Assembly (NCBI RefSeq): GCF_008831285.2
Contig: NC_045146.1
Coordinates: 13,261,149 to 13,325,148 of the forward strand
Source: Nymphaea colorata
Taxonomy: Eukaryota; Streptophyta; Magnoliopsida; Nymphaeales; Nymphaeaceae
DNA length: 64,000 nucleotides
Direction of reading: 5' to 3'
The notes under the pieces are model-generated. The model was not told where the DNA came from. It did not search any database and worked only from the letters and a program-made list of their open reading frames with translations. Each line of letters begins with the position of its first letter. Positions within the stretch are counted from its first letter, which is position 1. Positions 47,850-60,326 of this stretch are shown here, piece after piece. A program made the position numbers and the translations under genes.

Positions 47850-49812
47850 ACAAAATTTGATTCAGAAGCCTCACCTGGGCTGCATTCAACTGGAAGTTTC
47901 ATCTTTTTACTCTTTTTGGCCACTCCATCTTCCATCTTGGATCCTGCCAAGCATAAGGTTTTCTGTAACTGCCAAACTTGAAGATAGAAGGCTTCTTCTC
48001 GGCACTTGCATCACTTTGTTTTTGATGTTTCAATCTGCTCATAGACCGTCTATAACCTCATCAGGTCAAGAAGCAAACTCACAAAAGTGAAAGAATATAT
48101 GAATTCCCTAGTGAACTGTATCGAACCCGCGTGTAAGAAACCCTCTCTAGGGTGCCCATGTTGTACATGTGTGTTGAAAAGAGTAGCTCATACTATTGAA
48201 AATAGGTGATTGTTTTGGTTGCAGAGAAAGAACATGCCACTCGAGCTGCATTCTCAGCTTTCAGATGCATTGCTATGCTTCAGTAACCAATACGACATAT
48301 AAAGTGGAATCTTATATCTGTCTTCAGAATCCTTCAGGTCTCCAGCCTTCAAGTAATGGTTGGCTTCTGGTTCTAGTGGATGCTCATAGACCAGCTAAAT
48401 ACTTTCTGGTGAGAATGGTTAGGTAATGTGGAGAAAAGATGATAAATGCAGATCGTCCTCATTAAATCATCCGTATTTTCTGTTGCCAGGGAATGAAAGT
48501 GGAAATACTGTAAACGATTATACCAGTCACACTTCATGAAGTTGGTGCCTTTTTTCTATGTTGTATAAGGAACACCCATATATTTTCGCCAGCAATGAAA
48601 GGTAATAAGTTGTATACATATAGATGGTGCCAATTATTTAATTGCATTAACTATGTCAACCAATCCTAAGTTCTTTATAATTATATTTATGTTTAGGTGA
48701 AACACTTTCAAATAAATAAATATTTTTTCCTATTTTTTAATTTTCACAAAGTAATTAAATCATCGAAATCATGGATTTTAGCATGGATCTTTTGCCACTT
48801 CAGCAAAAGCATGTCATGTCAGATCTACATAAGATTCATAGATTGATTTCAAATATAGAGTAATCAAACAACCCCTCGAACGTTACATGCTATGAGGCAA
48901 CTAGTTATATGAACTTTCCACATCAATTACTCGGGTGGTGCCAGCCACAATCTATCTTTTCTTAGATAATTTAGTGGTTTTGATCTTCGTTTCTTGATAG
49001 CCAAAATAACAGCTGCAGTTCTTGGCAGCATACTAAACCTAGTTGTCTTTGCATGCAATACTTACAGCAATAAACAGCAGTAGTTGTATGTGTATAACTA
49101 GCTGTGGCTGGAGTGGTCCTCGGAGCACAATAGGTACCAATCTGGTGTCTCATGATTGACGTTGGGCTCCCTCTTCTAATCACCAATTTCGAATCAAAGT
49201 TATTAGGCTAGGACTAATAATCTTCATTATACGAACAATATACTGATACTTCACCTATATGCTGACACCTAGGCATATTCTTTGTGTCTGTGACAGTGTA
49301 TACACAAAGCCACTATCATGCAAGTGCTTCACAGAATCATCAGAAAATGCTGCAATGGCCGTTAGTACTAATGAGGACTTGTGGAAGAGCTTGAGTTTCA
49401 ATATACAATTTGAACCATTTGAAGGTAGAGAAGACATCCGTTCCCTGGCTTGGAGTAAAATATCCGAGTGCATTGGCTTTAACTGTGAACAGGTGGATCT
49501 GAATGTGGATATACTAGAATTGGATGTAACAAATCATAATGCGTGAACTTCATTAGAAGTGGATATTTATTTGACTTGTCATCAGAAAAAGGTTCATAGT
49601 TTTACAAGCAACTCATGAATCAGTTTACTCGAACGATATCTCATCCATTAGATATCAGTTCAAGTTTGTTGCACTGAAAAACCACAAAAAATCGCTAGAT
49701 TTCCATCTTTTTCGTTTTAGGTGCAACTATGTCAGCTTCAACTAGGTGCATTGCAGGAGGGAAGATAGCTAATTCATCATTGGACTCGATATTATCAATT
49801 CTGGGGGTTCAT

Positions 49813-50178
49813 ATATTCAGATCTGGATTCGAATAAAGAAAAGTCATATTCGAATCCGAATCTGAAACCCGATTTTACAATCTGAATCTGATTTTTATAT
49901 TTATATTTGAATCCGAATTTTGAATTGGATTTTGCCATTTTTCAAAATTTAATAGCATTAGATACATGATATTTGTCTACAAATGAATCCGATCTGAATC
50001 CGTATCCGAATCCAATCGGATGTTTATGTATATCTGAATCCGAATTCGATCGGATGCCATTTATTAAAATCCGAATTCGATCCAATTTCTTAATCGGATA
50101 TTAATTTTTTTTTTTATATCCGATTTTTTCGTATCGGATTGGTCGGATATCCGATTCAAATCGGATATATTGACATCT
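49813..50178. repeat. Block dense in ATCCGAAT-type motifs
   Basis: Within about 365 bp, GAATCCGAAT, AATCCGAATTCGATC and their complements (ATCGGAT, GGATATCCGAT) occur more than a dozen times in both orientations, separated by AT-rich spacers. The array is irregular rather than of fixed period and is capable of much self-pairing. Confidence 0.75.
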
Positions 50179-52322
50179 CTAGTTTAACATGGTAGGTTTG
50201 CTTTGACCATAACCTTGTGGAGGCACTCACAATATGTATTGAGATAGTTCAGGGACAACTTTTCTAAAGTAAATTACACTAATCGTCAGAAATTGCTTTC
50301 GACCTTTGTTGCTGGTTTTCACTTGGTTTACTGAATCTAGATATCAGCTGCCAATGGGCAATACTTTGAACTCATGTTTTCTTAACAACTTGCTGATGTT
50401 CTCAACTCACCTCTGAACGAGAACTATAAAATCCTTCAAAGGAAGAGATAAGATCTCTCTCTAGGCTTCGATTTCTCCCCTTCAACCATCGAAAACAGTG
50501 GGGCGTATTCGTCATTGGATATCCTTGAATACAATGTTCTACATCACCAAAGATATACAACTTAATCGTTGAAAGTGGGCAAGAGAGAGGATGATCCGAC
50601 AAGCTTTTCATCTCCCCTCAAATTGAAATGGGGTGGATGTCAGGTACATTTAAATACAATTTGCAACATCACCCACGATATTCTTCTTCACATGTAAATG
50701 AATTAGAAAAGACAGGATGCGTTTTACATATTAACCACTATCCCCAGCCATCGTCATTGATATCATCATCATCTCTGTGCTGACCAGCAGCTTCTCTGTT
50801 CCTTGCATGACCTTATCCTGCAAGAATGATATGGACCCTGATTTGGTTAACTAGCTGTTGTGTGGGTCGCAAGGGTGTAGTATGCCATGGTTAGCTGGGT
50901 AGGCGGCATATGAAAAACATGCTTCTTATTCGATTCTCATAGGTGTTATTCTTTTAAACTGTAAAAGGTGTGATCATGATACTCAAGTTGAAGGGTACAA
51001 CATACCTTGCTCAAGTTCTAATGTAGTCCAAGACCTTGAAAGCAGGGGAAATAGGAAGGACCTTCGGGTCTTTGTCGGGTGGTGTGTTGTTAACCTCCTT
51101 CTCACCCGGACCAGCTGTTGTGTGTAGGTGGGTCAGTTTCAGGTCAAATGTTCCGTGGGCTACAGACCGATCCAGGTTTTGGAAAAGAAAGCACGCTGGA
51201 TCCGATATTGAACTCTTGACCTCCTTCAACATGAACCGACCTTTAAGTCCAATAGCTTGGTCAGGTAGGCAAAGCTTCTGTGTTGCGGTCGAGACTGGGA
51301 TATACGATAATAAAAGTGATCACAGTTTCCACGATGACAAAGGTTAAATATGCCAGCGGCGCTGGTTGTATTTTGACAAAGTGAAAGCTTAAGTTCTCTA
51401 TTCAAGTAAAGTGCTTAACAACTAAATTTCTAACAATTTTTTAGCAATTACAGTCATTAATTGCAATAAATATGAGAGTTGAACTATAAAACGTGCTTGG
51501 TTGAAAAGGATCGTAGGTCAATTTGAAGAGTGCACTATCTGAAACAAGTTGGACACCAAGTAAATACACTATAGATAACAACTAATATCAGACTCAGAAT
51601 TGGCTGGATTCCGATCTCATATCAGACCTTATTTCCTCTTTTCTATTTCCAGCAAATTAAGATGATCTAGGAATCAGCTACTTGGTTTTGCATGTAGAAC
51701 AAATATGAGCAATCTGTTGAAATTCCTGGACCTGATATCATAACATTGTCAAACCATAAAAATTCAAAAGGTACCTCGAGATGTTCATATTCACACTAGG
51801 TCGATCATGATTTTATCATGGTTTTCCACTTCGCATACTGAAATTAAGGAGGAGTTTTTGAAAGTAGCATTGCCGATTGCTAATTATACATTGCACCAAT
51901 CATGACGCGTGCTCATACTTTTTCATTATGTCTCCATGTTCTTTAACAACTTAAAATCTGCAACTCTACAGAGTTTCTCTTTCACCATCTTCCCAATTAT
52001 AACAATAAATTTACAGACATCTCAAGAATTTCTTTCCTGCTATACAAAGATCCAAGGACATGACATCCCTATCTCATGCCTGGAATGGTGAACCGAAAAT
52101 ACAGGATTGTGTTGGATATATCCAAACACGGTTCATCACTTCATCTAACACGGCTCCCCTACCTGGCATCCTAGAGTCCACGACTTATTGGCAACATTCC
52201 CACTTTTTCCGGTGAGGAAATGCTGCTATGCTACACCTTTCCTCCATTCTTAGCTCTAGAGTTTTAGAAATACTTCAGGATCTGGGTGGACCGGTGGTAC
52301 ACTTATCAATTAGAATGTAGTC

Positions 52323-52500
52323 AGAGGTGGCCCTGACCCCACTTCAAAGCTTTTTTTTTTAAATTACATGTAAACTTTTTAAAAAAATTTCTTGTTCTAT
52401 ATAAAAATTTTGAAAAATGATATTTCGGCCCTACTCAAAATTTTAAAAATTTAATTCGGCCCGCCTCATGAAAAATTTCTGGCTCTTAAAGTTTGCTGTT
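52323..52500 (-). repeat. Dispersed AT-rich repeat, family 2, copy F
   Basis: On the plus strand: TTACATGTAAACTTTT, then TATAAAAATTTTGAAAAATG, ATTTCGGCCC, CTCAAAATTTTAAAAATTTA and CTCATGAAAAATTTCTGGC. The same order of blocks recurs at 54.82-54.97 and 55.81-55.99 kb. Confidence 0.7.
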
Positions 52501-52987
52501 TAAATGAGTCGAACCCACCGCCAACCAACTATGCTATACCTCTCGAAAAGCAACTTCCCTACTTCTTAACATCTATTAGAGAAAAAAATAAATAAATATT
52601 GGTGGGAGAAAAAATGAAACCAAATATCTCAGCTACCAAACGCAAGCGAAGAATGGGATCCAATACAGTGGACAACCTCATCTTCGCATCCATTTCCACC
52701 CTTGCTATGCATTAGAGACATTAATATTCTTTGAAAACAGTAAGCAACCGTAAATTTCGTGCCAAAATGAATTCTTATTCACACGTATCAACAGGACCAT
52801 GGTAATAAAATCCCTTTGAAATTCTCAAAATGGGAAAAAAAAAAGAAACAAAGAGAAACATAAACTCTTTAAGATCTCAACCCAATTGAGCAAAGACCAA
52901 GAAAAGTTAGCCTTTCTACAAAAAATAATTAACAATACCTCTCTCTATATGTTCACCTTTTAAGACTATGGAACCAATAAGTTAGAT

Positions 52988-54657
52988 TCAGTTCTTGTGG
53001 TTCCTTTTGAGCATGCCTTCCATGATCACCTTCTTCTTGTACTCATCTGAGTCCATATCCAGCTGAGCATGACCGTCCATCTCGGCATCGGCTCGGTGGG
53101 TGGTCTCCCGCCTCCTTAGTCGAGGGACCAAGCACAGACAGGCGCTGGTCCAGAAGATGGAACACAGTCTGCCGCATAGAAGCAGTGAAGTAAGACTTAC
53201 AAGAACGATTGACATCCCTACCATAGGCCCGAGTTCGTAATCCGACTTCTTCCTTGCTCTATCGATCCGATTCCGGGAAAAATCCGGTGGGAGAAGGGAT
53301 TTCCGGGGCTTCTGCTTATTACGTGCACTAGTTTTCTCAAAGCTAGAATTCTTTTCCGAGGAAGTTGTCGCCGGATCTCGACCGCGTGTTTCATGAACTT
53401 GACTTTCCGGTGCCGCTGTCACTTCTTGAATTTCTCGTATGGCAATAATTTCTTGGGATTCTGATCTATTCGGTCGGAAATTTGCCTGAGAAAGTTGAAC
53501 CAGAAACGTAAATGAACTGGATAATTGATTTTCTAATTTCGTGCAACCACGCATGAGTTTAAGTACTGCTTAATTTGACGAAAGCAGGGGAGATAATTTG
53601 GCCGAATGAATGACGTAATAAATTAAACTTGAATTTATTAAGTTGTTGATTTCTTGCGTGATACGTAATATAAGATTGAGAACTCCCCTTCGAATTTTGT
53701 TATGAATGAGGAGCCGAATCATCAAATTTGGATTTCTTCTTTTCACTTTCTGCCTTTCTAATTCTTATGCATTTCGAAAAATCTATCTGTTAGAAAGTTG
53801 TGAAAACAAGCAGTTGATAACCGCAACCAAGAATTTTAGAACACGAAAGAAAAGTCTAACCATCACACATATTCTGTCAAAATCAATGCGGAAGTTTCAA
53901 AGTACTCATGAGAAAGTGGCAACCTGGAAACATAATGAAAGTCTCTCCGCTGTCAGTGTAGGGGAGGGAGAGGAATCAGGGCACTTTTTCTTCTCCACGC
54001 GCCGAGAAAATTTTCATGTGAGAACCTTAGTTTCTTGGAATGTTCGTGGGAAGAATTTGCCTTGTGATTGAACTAATTAGAAAAAGTTAACCTTTTTTGC
54101 CACTTTAATTTTCCTGTCCCTTTTTTTCTCCTCCTTACTAAACGTATGTTCTTCAAAATAGGGACGAGTTTTTTTTCTGATTTATGGATCCAGACTGGTA
54201 CCTTTTGTTGGCTTTGATCTGCCGACGAGTCGCCGACTGTTGTTTTAGTTGGAAATATTGTGGCTTCAGGTCTAGATTGGTGGCCGGAATTGTCATCTGC
54301 AATGCCATTTGAGCTCCCGGCGATCTTCTGATCAGCTGTGGACGTGATCGCCCTCTCTGCATCCTTTCGTCCGACTTCGTGCCATCCTAGCATCTGAGCG
54401 ATTCTCGGATTAAGTTCCGGCAGCTGTTTCCGGCCAGATTTCATCGGCTTAAACCAAGACCACTTCATCCATATTCTCCCTTGCTTCTCAGGCCTATCTT
54501 TCGAATCGTCAGGCTTTCGTGAAACTCGTGGATCAATCTGTGCATGGGACTTCTTCTTCTTCTTCTTCTTCTTCTGTTCGCTGAAGAAGCTGGGAATTTG
54601 AAAACACGAAGGGAAGCAGGAACACCGTGCTCGGGATTTCTGGACTTTGGTGGCCAT
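52988..54657 (-). CDS. At5g23160-type plant membrane protein
   Basis: Two coding exons on the minus strand: 54657-54202 and 53485-52988, joined at CAAAAG|GTACCAG and TTCTCAG|GCAAAT, both in phase 0, giving 317 residues. The N-terminus holds a Cys-rich ARCSCFPSCF block and a run of eight or nine lysines encoded by a CTT repeat. The middle is polar and basic. A hydrophobic stretch at about 240-272 (MVGMSIVLVSLTSLLLCG and on) is a probable membrane span, and the protein ends DEYKKKVIMEGMLKRNH, a C-terminal block I associate with this plant family. Function is unknown. In Arabidopsis the named member lies beside HUA2, which supports orthology. The family assignment rests on memory of motifs and position. 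Confidence 0.7.
53555..54072. other. Intron of the membrane-protein gene, with a spurious plus-strand frame
   Basis: The intron runs 53486-54201. A 121-codon plus-strand frame (53706-54071) lies within it, is AT-driven and has no recognisable domain; I treat it as chance. Confidence 0.5.
54550..54574. repeat. Coding CTT microsatellite
   Basis: About eight CTT units encode the lysine run in exon 1 of the minus-strand membrane-protein gene, so repeat length should change the protein in frame. Confidence 0.85.
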
Positions 54658-54823
54658 GGAGTCATCCGTGTTGGTTCCGAACTCGTTCTTATTTCGGGCT
54701 TTTTTTCTTTTTCAGAACACTGCTCACCATAATATCTATTTTCCAAATTCATACTTCACCTTTTGAGAAGTTATGGAAGACCACCCCCTTTGAAGGTTCG
54801 CAGGGATGGGTCTTGCCATACTT

Positions 54824-54965
54824 AAAAAAAAAAAAATTATATCTAAATTTTAGAAAATTTGACTTGTTTTATATAAAAATTTTAAAAAATTGTATTTCCG
54901 GCCAATCAAAATTTAAAAACTTTAATTCAACCCTCTCATGAAAAAATTCACCGCCCTTGAAGGTT
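54824..54965 (-). repeat. Dispersed AT-rich repeat, family 2, copy G
   Basis: Same block order as copy F (TATAAAAATTTTAAAAAATTG, ATTTCCGGCC, CTCATGAAAAAATTC). It begins about 170 bp upstream of the start codon of the minus-strand membrane-protein gene, so it sits in that promoter. Confidence 0.65.
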
Positions 54966-55805
54966 CGAACATTCTTCTTGGCCGCTGCCATTCAAATAAT
55001 TTAAGAAATCGACCTGAGACACAGAATTTTTATATATGTTTGACTGCTCATAACAGATAAGACATGCACAATTGTTATAATTTTCAAATGCTTATTTATT
55101 TGATTAAGTTGGTTGTGGTTGTGGATGGCCGGTTCAGATATAAATGTCAACATCTTCTATAGGCGAACAGGCTCTAGACCCTGAGGGCAAGGAAAAGGAG
55201 AGTTGAGTTAGGTTTCTCTCATCAAACCTTGTTAGTTAATTACGGGAATTGAACTTCAGACAAAACATAAGATTTACAAGGCAAAAAAAATGGATCCCCA
55301 TTAATTTTTTCAAATTTTCACTAAATTGTGCTTATACATTAAAAAATCATGTTTTATGTGCATGCTTATCCTTAGGTTTTCCATCATGAAATTCTGACCA
55401 TATGTTTATATGGTTTCTGTGCTGTTTGTTAGGTTTACCAATGCTTATAAAGGTTGAATCAATTGTCCCGATTAGCAAAAAAAAACAAATGATAAATTAA
55501 CATATCTTGAAAATAAGGACATATAAATTTAAAAAATGGTCGACAAAGTCGGAATATAATTATAGAACCCTTATAATTTTATGTCAAACACAACTCCTTG
55601 TCAACGAAGTGAGATGTTGTGGGTAATTGCCGTGGTCAAATATACAAGCTATGCCAACCGATAGCAGAAGTGGCAGCAGGATCACACGAAAAAGGAAATT
55701 CAGAAAGAAACGATGTGTAAATTAAGTTGAACATCTAACGGGTTCGCACTTGCTTTCTCATGAAGTTTCAGTAGAAGCATGGCAATGACGAGGACTCATG
55801 CACTC

Positions 55806-55985
55806 AGGGGTAGAGTCAAGGCTGTTCATGATTCAGTTGTTTTTGTTTTTAATTTACATGTAAATTTTTAAAAAATTCATTTGTTTTACATAAAAATTTT
55901 GAAAAATGATATTTCGGTTCTAATTAAAATTTAAAAAATTTAATTAGTCTCTTCTCATACAAATTTTCTGACTCTACCTTACATG
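55806..55985 (-). repeat. Dispersed AT-rich repeat, family 2, copy H
   Basis: GGGGTAGAGTCAAGGC, TTACATGTAAATTTTT, ACATAAAAATTTTGAAAAAT, ATTTCGG and CTCATACAAATTTTCTGACT follow in the same order and orientation as copies F and G. Confidence 0.65.
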
Positions 55986-56444
55986 CACCCAATGTTTATC
56001 TTTCTGATGGACCCACCGAAAAACAAAAATCCGGCAACTTGGTGACGTATAAGAAGAAACAACGTCGTGGTGCAAACTATTCAAACAAAGCCGGGGAAAA
56101 AAAGTCAGGTGGCCCCTTTTATTTTTCTGAAATTGGTACCCGTTCTATCACCCTCTCTATGATCTGTCAATACATTGATGTTATTAATGGCACTAGCTAA
56201 CTTACCAATGAATCTTAATTCTTAGGGTGTTCTTGATTTTCTGCTTTCTGATCTAAGTATGAAATAAGGGTGAAGGCAAATATGATATGATGAATTTCAT
56301 CATATGTAGACTTCTTTATGTTCAAACGAGGACAGAAAAAAGTAGGATTCGAGCCTATGATGGAGCCAGAAAAATTCGCTCGAGGAACACATGCATGTTT
56401 AGAAACATTTATGTCTGAAAGTGCACTTACATACGTATAAAAAT

Positions 56445-56535
56445 AAATATTAAATTCCCCAATCTAAAAATGAACAAATTTTAAAGAGTTGGAGTAGTCA
56501 ACTGCCCACCTTAGCCCACAACGCCACTGATCAGA
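56445..56535 (-). repeat. Dispersed repeat, palindrome family, copy D
   Basis: GTAGTCAACTGCCCACC near 56494-56510 retains the right half of the palindrome. The minus strand continues TGGCGTTGTGGGC on one side and an AT-rich tail with TTTAAAATTTG on the other. Confidence 0.4.
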
Positions 56536-57799
56536 GTTGGTTAAAGTCGTCAACTACAACAAAGATGGGACTAAGGACGAGTTTGCACTTGCTCCATACA
56601 CCATGTATGAATTTGTGAGGAAACGTTTTTGGTGGATTTATCCATCTCATCAAACACGCTGGCCCTTAGGGAGTGTTTGATCATGGGGTGGACAGCTATA
56701 TTTTTTAGACACTCAATTTCGAAAGTGCATACCCATAACCAAACACAAACGCGGAGCCATAACTTGAGTTGGATTTCTTATTGTTTTTCGATACTTAACA
56801 AGAAATGTCACGGAAATCTTTCTCACATGGACAGAACATTTTAAACGGATCGTCTATCGCACTCCTTCTTGCGTTTTCAGACCCGAACACAATGAAAGTT
56901 GCAAAAATAGCGCTTTTATTTTTATAATGACATAGAATAGCCCTTTGTCTTACGAAAGCAGAAAATATATTTTTTTAAAAAAGCTTTTTTTTTTTTTGTT
57001 TTCCCATTTTGTTTTCAGAATAATATTACAATCAATTGCCCCAATTGATCAAACTGAAGAGAGAATGCCCGAGACAGCCGCTCTCGTGACAGCGTGTTTG
57101 AGATGCGTTGTCTTAGACACATTCTACCGAAGATTCAAACCCCGCCTTATAGGCTTAATTAGGAAGCAAGTGGAAGTGTGTAATCTAAATTTTGACCGCT
57201 TTCAATTTAAATGCCTGAAAATGACAGTTTGTAAATGACAAGTCAAATATTTATGAGCAAGGAGGAGTAAGCAGTCAAAAACTCCAACCCAAATGATATA
57301 TTATAAAAATGTTCGTTTCTTGCGACGATTAAATTTGAATATCGTTTGATTGCTCGCCAAGCAAGTTTGGTCTGCCTGAAAATTGAAATCTCAAGGTCGA
57401 AGTGCATAGCATTTTCTTTCTTCTTCTATGGGCCACGCACGTGACATCAAGCACGAAATCGGTTGATTTCGCTTGGTGCTTGTCACGTGCAAGTTTTTCC
57501 GCCGGCAAGGGTTTCTCCGCCGGACAAACCTTTGCCGTCGATTCTCGATCGAGGTCGCTTGATCTAAAAAGAACACAAAGTTTTTCATATTTTTAGAAGA
57601 GCTGTTTATCGTTTATAAAACGTTAGTACAAAATCACCGTATGCTCATTAATTTAGCTTTCTTATTACCAACACAAGTTGAGCTACTGGCTCAAAATATA
57701 TACACAAATATAATGCATCAACAAAGTAAGTTACTCTCATGTGCATCGTTGTTGATCACTCTCTTTATTGGGTTCACGATCCATCTCACAACCAATCAA

Positions 57800-58060
57800 G
57801 TTTAACTTAGTTTGGGCATGTCCGGCTCGGGCCAACCCGAAACAGGCCTGACTCAATTAAATTTAAAAAAATATATATATAAATATAAAATAATATATAT
57901 AAATAATTAATTATAATAAAATATTATATAAATATACATTAATAAATAAATATTAAAAATTTTATCGGCCCAACCCGGTACTCTTTTTTCCAGACCCAGG
58001 CCCGAGTCGGCCGGGTACCGAGTACCCAACGGCAGCCCGGCCGATGCCCAGACTTAAGTT
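57800..58060. repeat. GC-rich ends around an AT-only core
   Basis: CGGGCCAACCCGAAACAGGC on the left and CGGCCCAACCCGG with GCCCGAGTCGGCCGGG on the right flank about 130 bp made almost only of A and T. The ends resemble the GGCCC/CCCGG-rich non-autonomous elements common in plants. No target duplication was found. Confidence 0.5.
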
Positions 58061-58308
58061 TAACACATGAATGTTGTGTGCGAATGTTGTGTGTGTGTGT
58101 TAATTGTTTGCTTGCGTATTGATCTCATCATAGTTAGAAATAGCTTCCTCGTTCTTGTTTAATGTCACTCAAAACCCATACTGATAATCTTAGGGGGCAT
58201 TCAATAGCCTCGGGTTATTTAAGATTCAAGGTGATTTGAAAGTATTGAGAAAATCTCATATCATAAACAAAGATTACAAGCCATTTGTTGCTTTTGAATG
58301 GACTAACA

Positions 58309-59110
58309 CTGTCACGACCCAATTTTTTACAGCAATTTTTTTTAAAAATAATAGCGGAAGTAACATTGAATCATACCAAAACCAAATCAAATAAAACATT
58401 TATTGATTTCAACAATAAAAACACTTGGACCCAAACAACTAAAATAAACACAATGCTTAAAACCGATTCAGTGTCCAAAATGCCAATGCCCGTCCATCAC
58501 AAGACTGAGATCGTCGTTCCATGAGCCATAATCTATCAAAAACTACCTGTAGAAATAGAAAGGAGTCGGAATTCATCTGAGTATGAAAAAATCCAACTAT
58601 GAATGAAACATGACCCAACAAAAATAATATTTGATTTTGTAAAACAAATTCATATAAGGGTCTTATGAACCACAACCATAAGACTCCAAATCTTAATACA
58701 TATTAGAGTTACGTCACATTATAAAAAACGAGGTGTGCACAACCTCTAAAATTTCGTAGACTTTCGACCATGGCCTATCATTACAATGAGTATGGACATG
58801 GTGCCGAGCAACAACATAAATCCTCGTGGGCACTTACGGGCAAAACAGAACATATCTTCACTAGGCGATCCATCAGATCGAGGGTAACCTGCATTGAAGC
58901 CTACTGAGATATTCAGATCGCCACTGCAGCAACATGGCCCCTCTAAGCACCTAGGGTAAGGGACGAGGAGACACCTTGCTCTCCAACAAAAACAAAACAA
59001 AATCCTGGGCCCTTGTACCACCCAATACCTTGTGGGTCCTTCAGTGTAGATAGAGGAGTGTGCGACAATAGTGAGCTCACGCACACCACTACCTCTCGGG
59101 ATGAAACCAA
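58309..59110. mobile_element. Possible LTR-element remnant
   Basis: Begins CACTGTCACGACCC, with AATAGCGGAAG about 40 bp on; openings of this kind are seen in plant LTR or terminal-repeat elements. No coding domain and no matching second LTR were found, so the right limit is arbitrary. Confidence 0.25.
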
Positions 59111-60266
59111 ACACTGGGAAAAACAGAAGCTCGCACTCATATATACTAACACATATTTTATATACATGATATTATTATTTTGATCTAACAATACAATGCT
59201 TCTAATTTATTTCCCTCTACAATATGATGTATCACTTTTTTCAACATTATGCTTCCGTTACGTACAACCTTTTACACCTGATCGACGATGTCAAAGGCAT
59301 ATACATGCATGTGTTTGCTGAAGGTATAGAAAAGTTGTGAGATCTTCTTATATTTTCCCAATTTGTTGTAGATTAAACGCATAAATGTGATTTACATGAT
59401 TTATGTACTAGGGGATAAAGTTTGCATTATGCATGGTAACATGTTATAGTATTTATGGGTGCTTCAAAAGTTGAAGTTAGAAAAATTATCTCCCTTGAAA
59501 AAATAAATAATACATATCTTTATATAGAGAAAAATTGGTTGCACCTACTTGCACACGGCATGCACAGTTGTGAATTCATATCTTCCAGCTCGTATCAACT
59601 AAGCTGAATCATACGGGTAACTGTCATTTATGATAAATCAGATCATGGCTTTTTTACCAAAACATGAGGTTGAACAATTAATGCACTAAGGTGGTATTTG
59701 AACTATTAGACAATTCATATGGTAAAAGGCAGTCTTATATGAGTCATTTTAAATAACTTGTCCCATGCTAATTGGGATTAGAAACACTGAAGTAGGCATA
59801 AATTTATGGCTAAGCATGAATACTTCGTGGGCGACTCATAAATCATTCCAAGAATTAGGCTATATTCATGGAACATTAGTTATAGTATTCTATGAATATA
59901 CCTAAATTTTGAAGACAAATTCATTAAAGACTTACAAAGTGTTTCTACTACCAAACGATCTCTAAGGAGCTGTTTGACAATTGAAATAGTTTGTTATGAT
60001 TTCATAAATTTACACAAAATATTGGAATAGAATTATGAAACAGTAACAATCTAGTACTGCTACTGTTACCAAACGACTACTAAAACATACATTGGGCAAG
60101 ATGGAGCAATTCATATGGTTGGACCTAGGACTCAAGTTCACGTTTCACTTGGAACCCATAGGTCCATGTGTGCCGCCTGTCACTTGTTTAAAATGATAGC
60201 ATAGGATAGCCTATCAACCAGAATAAACTGCAAATTGCTTGTGCATGCACACATATATTGGTTGGA

Positions 60267-60326
60267 CATATTGTTGTGAATATTTGTGTTGGTGTCATAT
60301 TGTTGTGAATATTGGTGTTGGTGTCA
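60267..60326. repeat. 30-bp tandem duplication
   Basis: Two nearly identical units of CATATTGTTGTGAATATT followed by GTGTTGGTGT; one base differs. Confidence 0.85.

Larger units (their letters stand above)
47850..52987. other. Intergenic DNA downstream of LPA2
   Basis: The first several hundred bases are probably LPA2 3' UTR. No further gene is recognised. A 95-codon plus-strand frame (49259-49546) and overlapping frames on both strands near 51.01-51.35 kb have no known domain. The region includes the ATCCGAAT-rich block at 49.81-50.18 kb and a dispersed AT-rich repeat near 52.32-52.50 kb. Confidence 0.45.

Noticed and set aside
49259-49546. 95-codon plus-strand frame downstream of LPA2
   Set aside because: No recognised domain and no splice-linked partner; neutral composition, so left as an open question rather than a gene.
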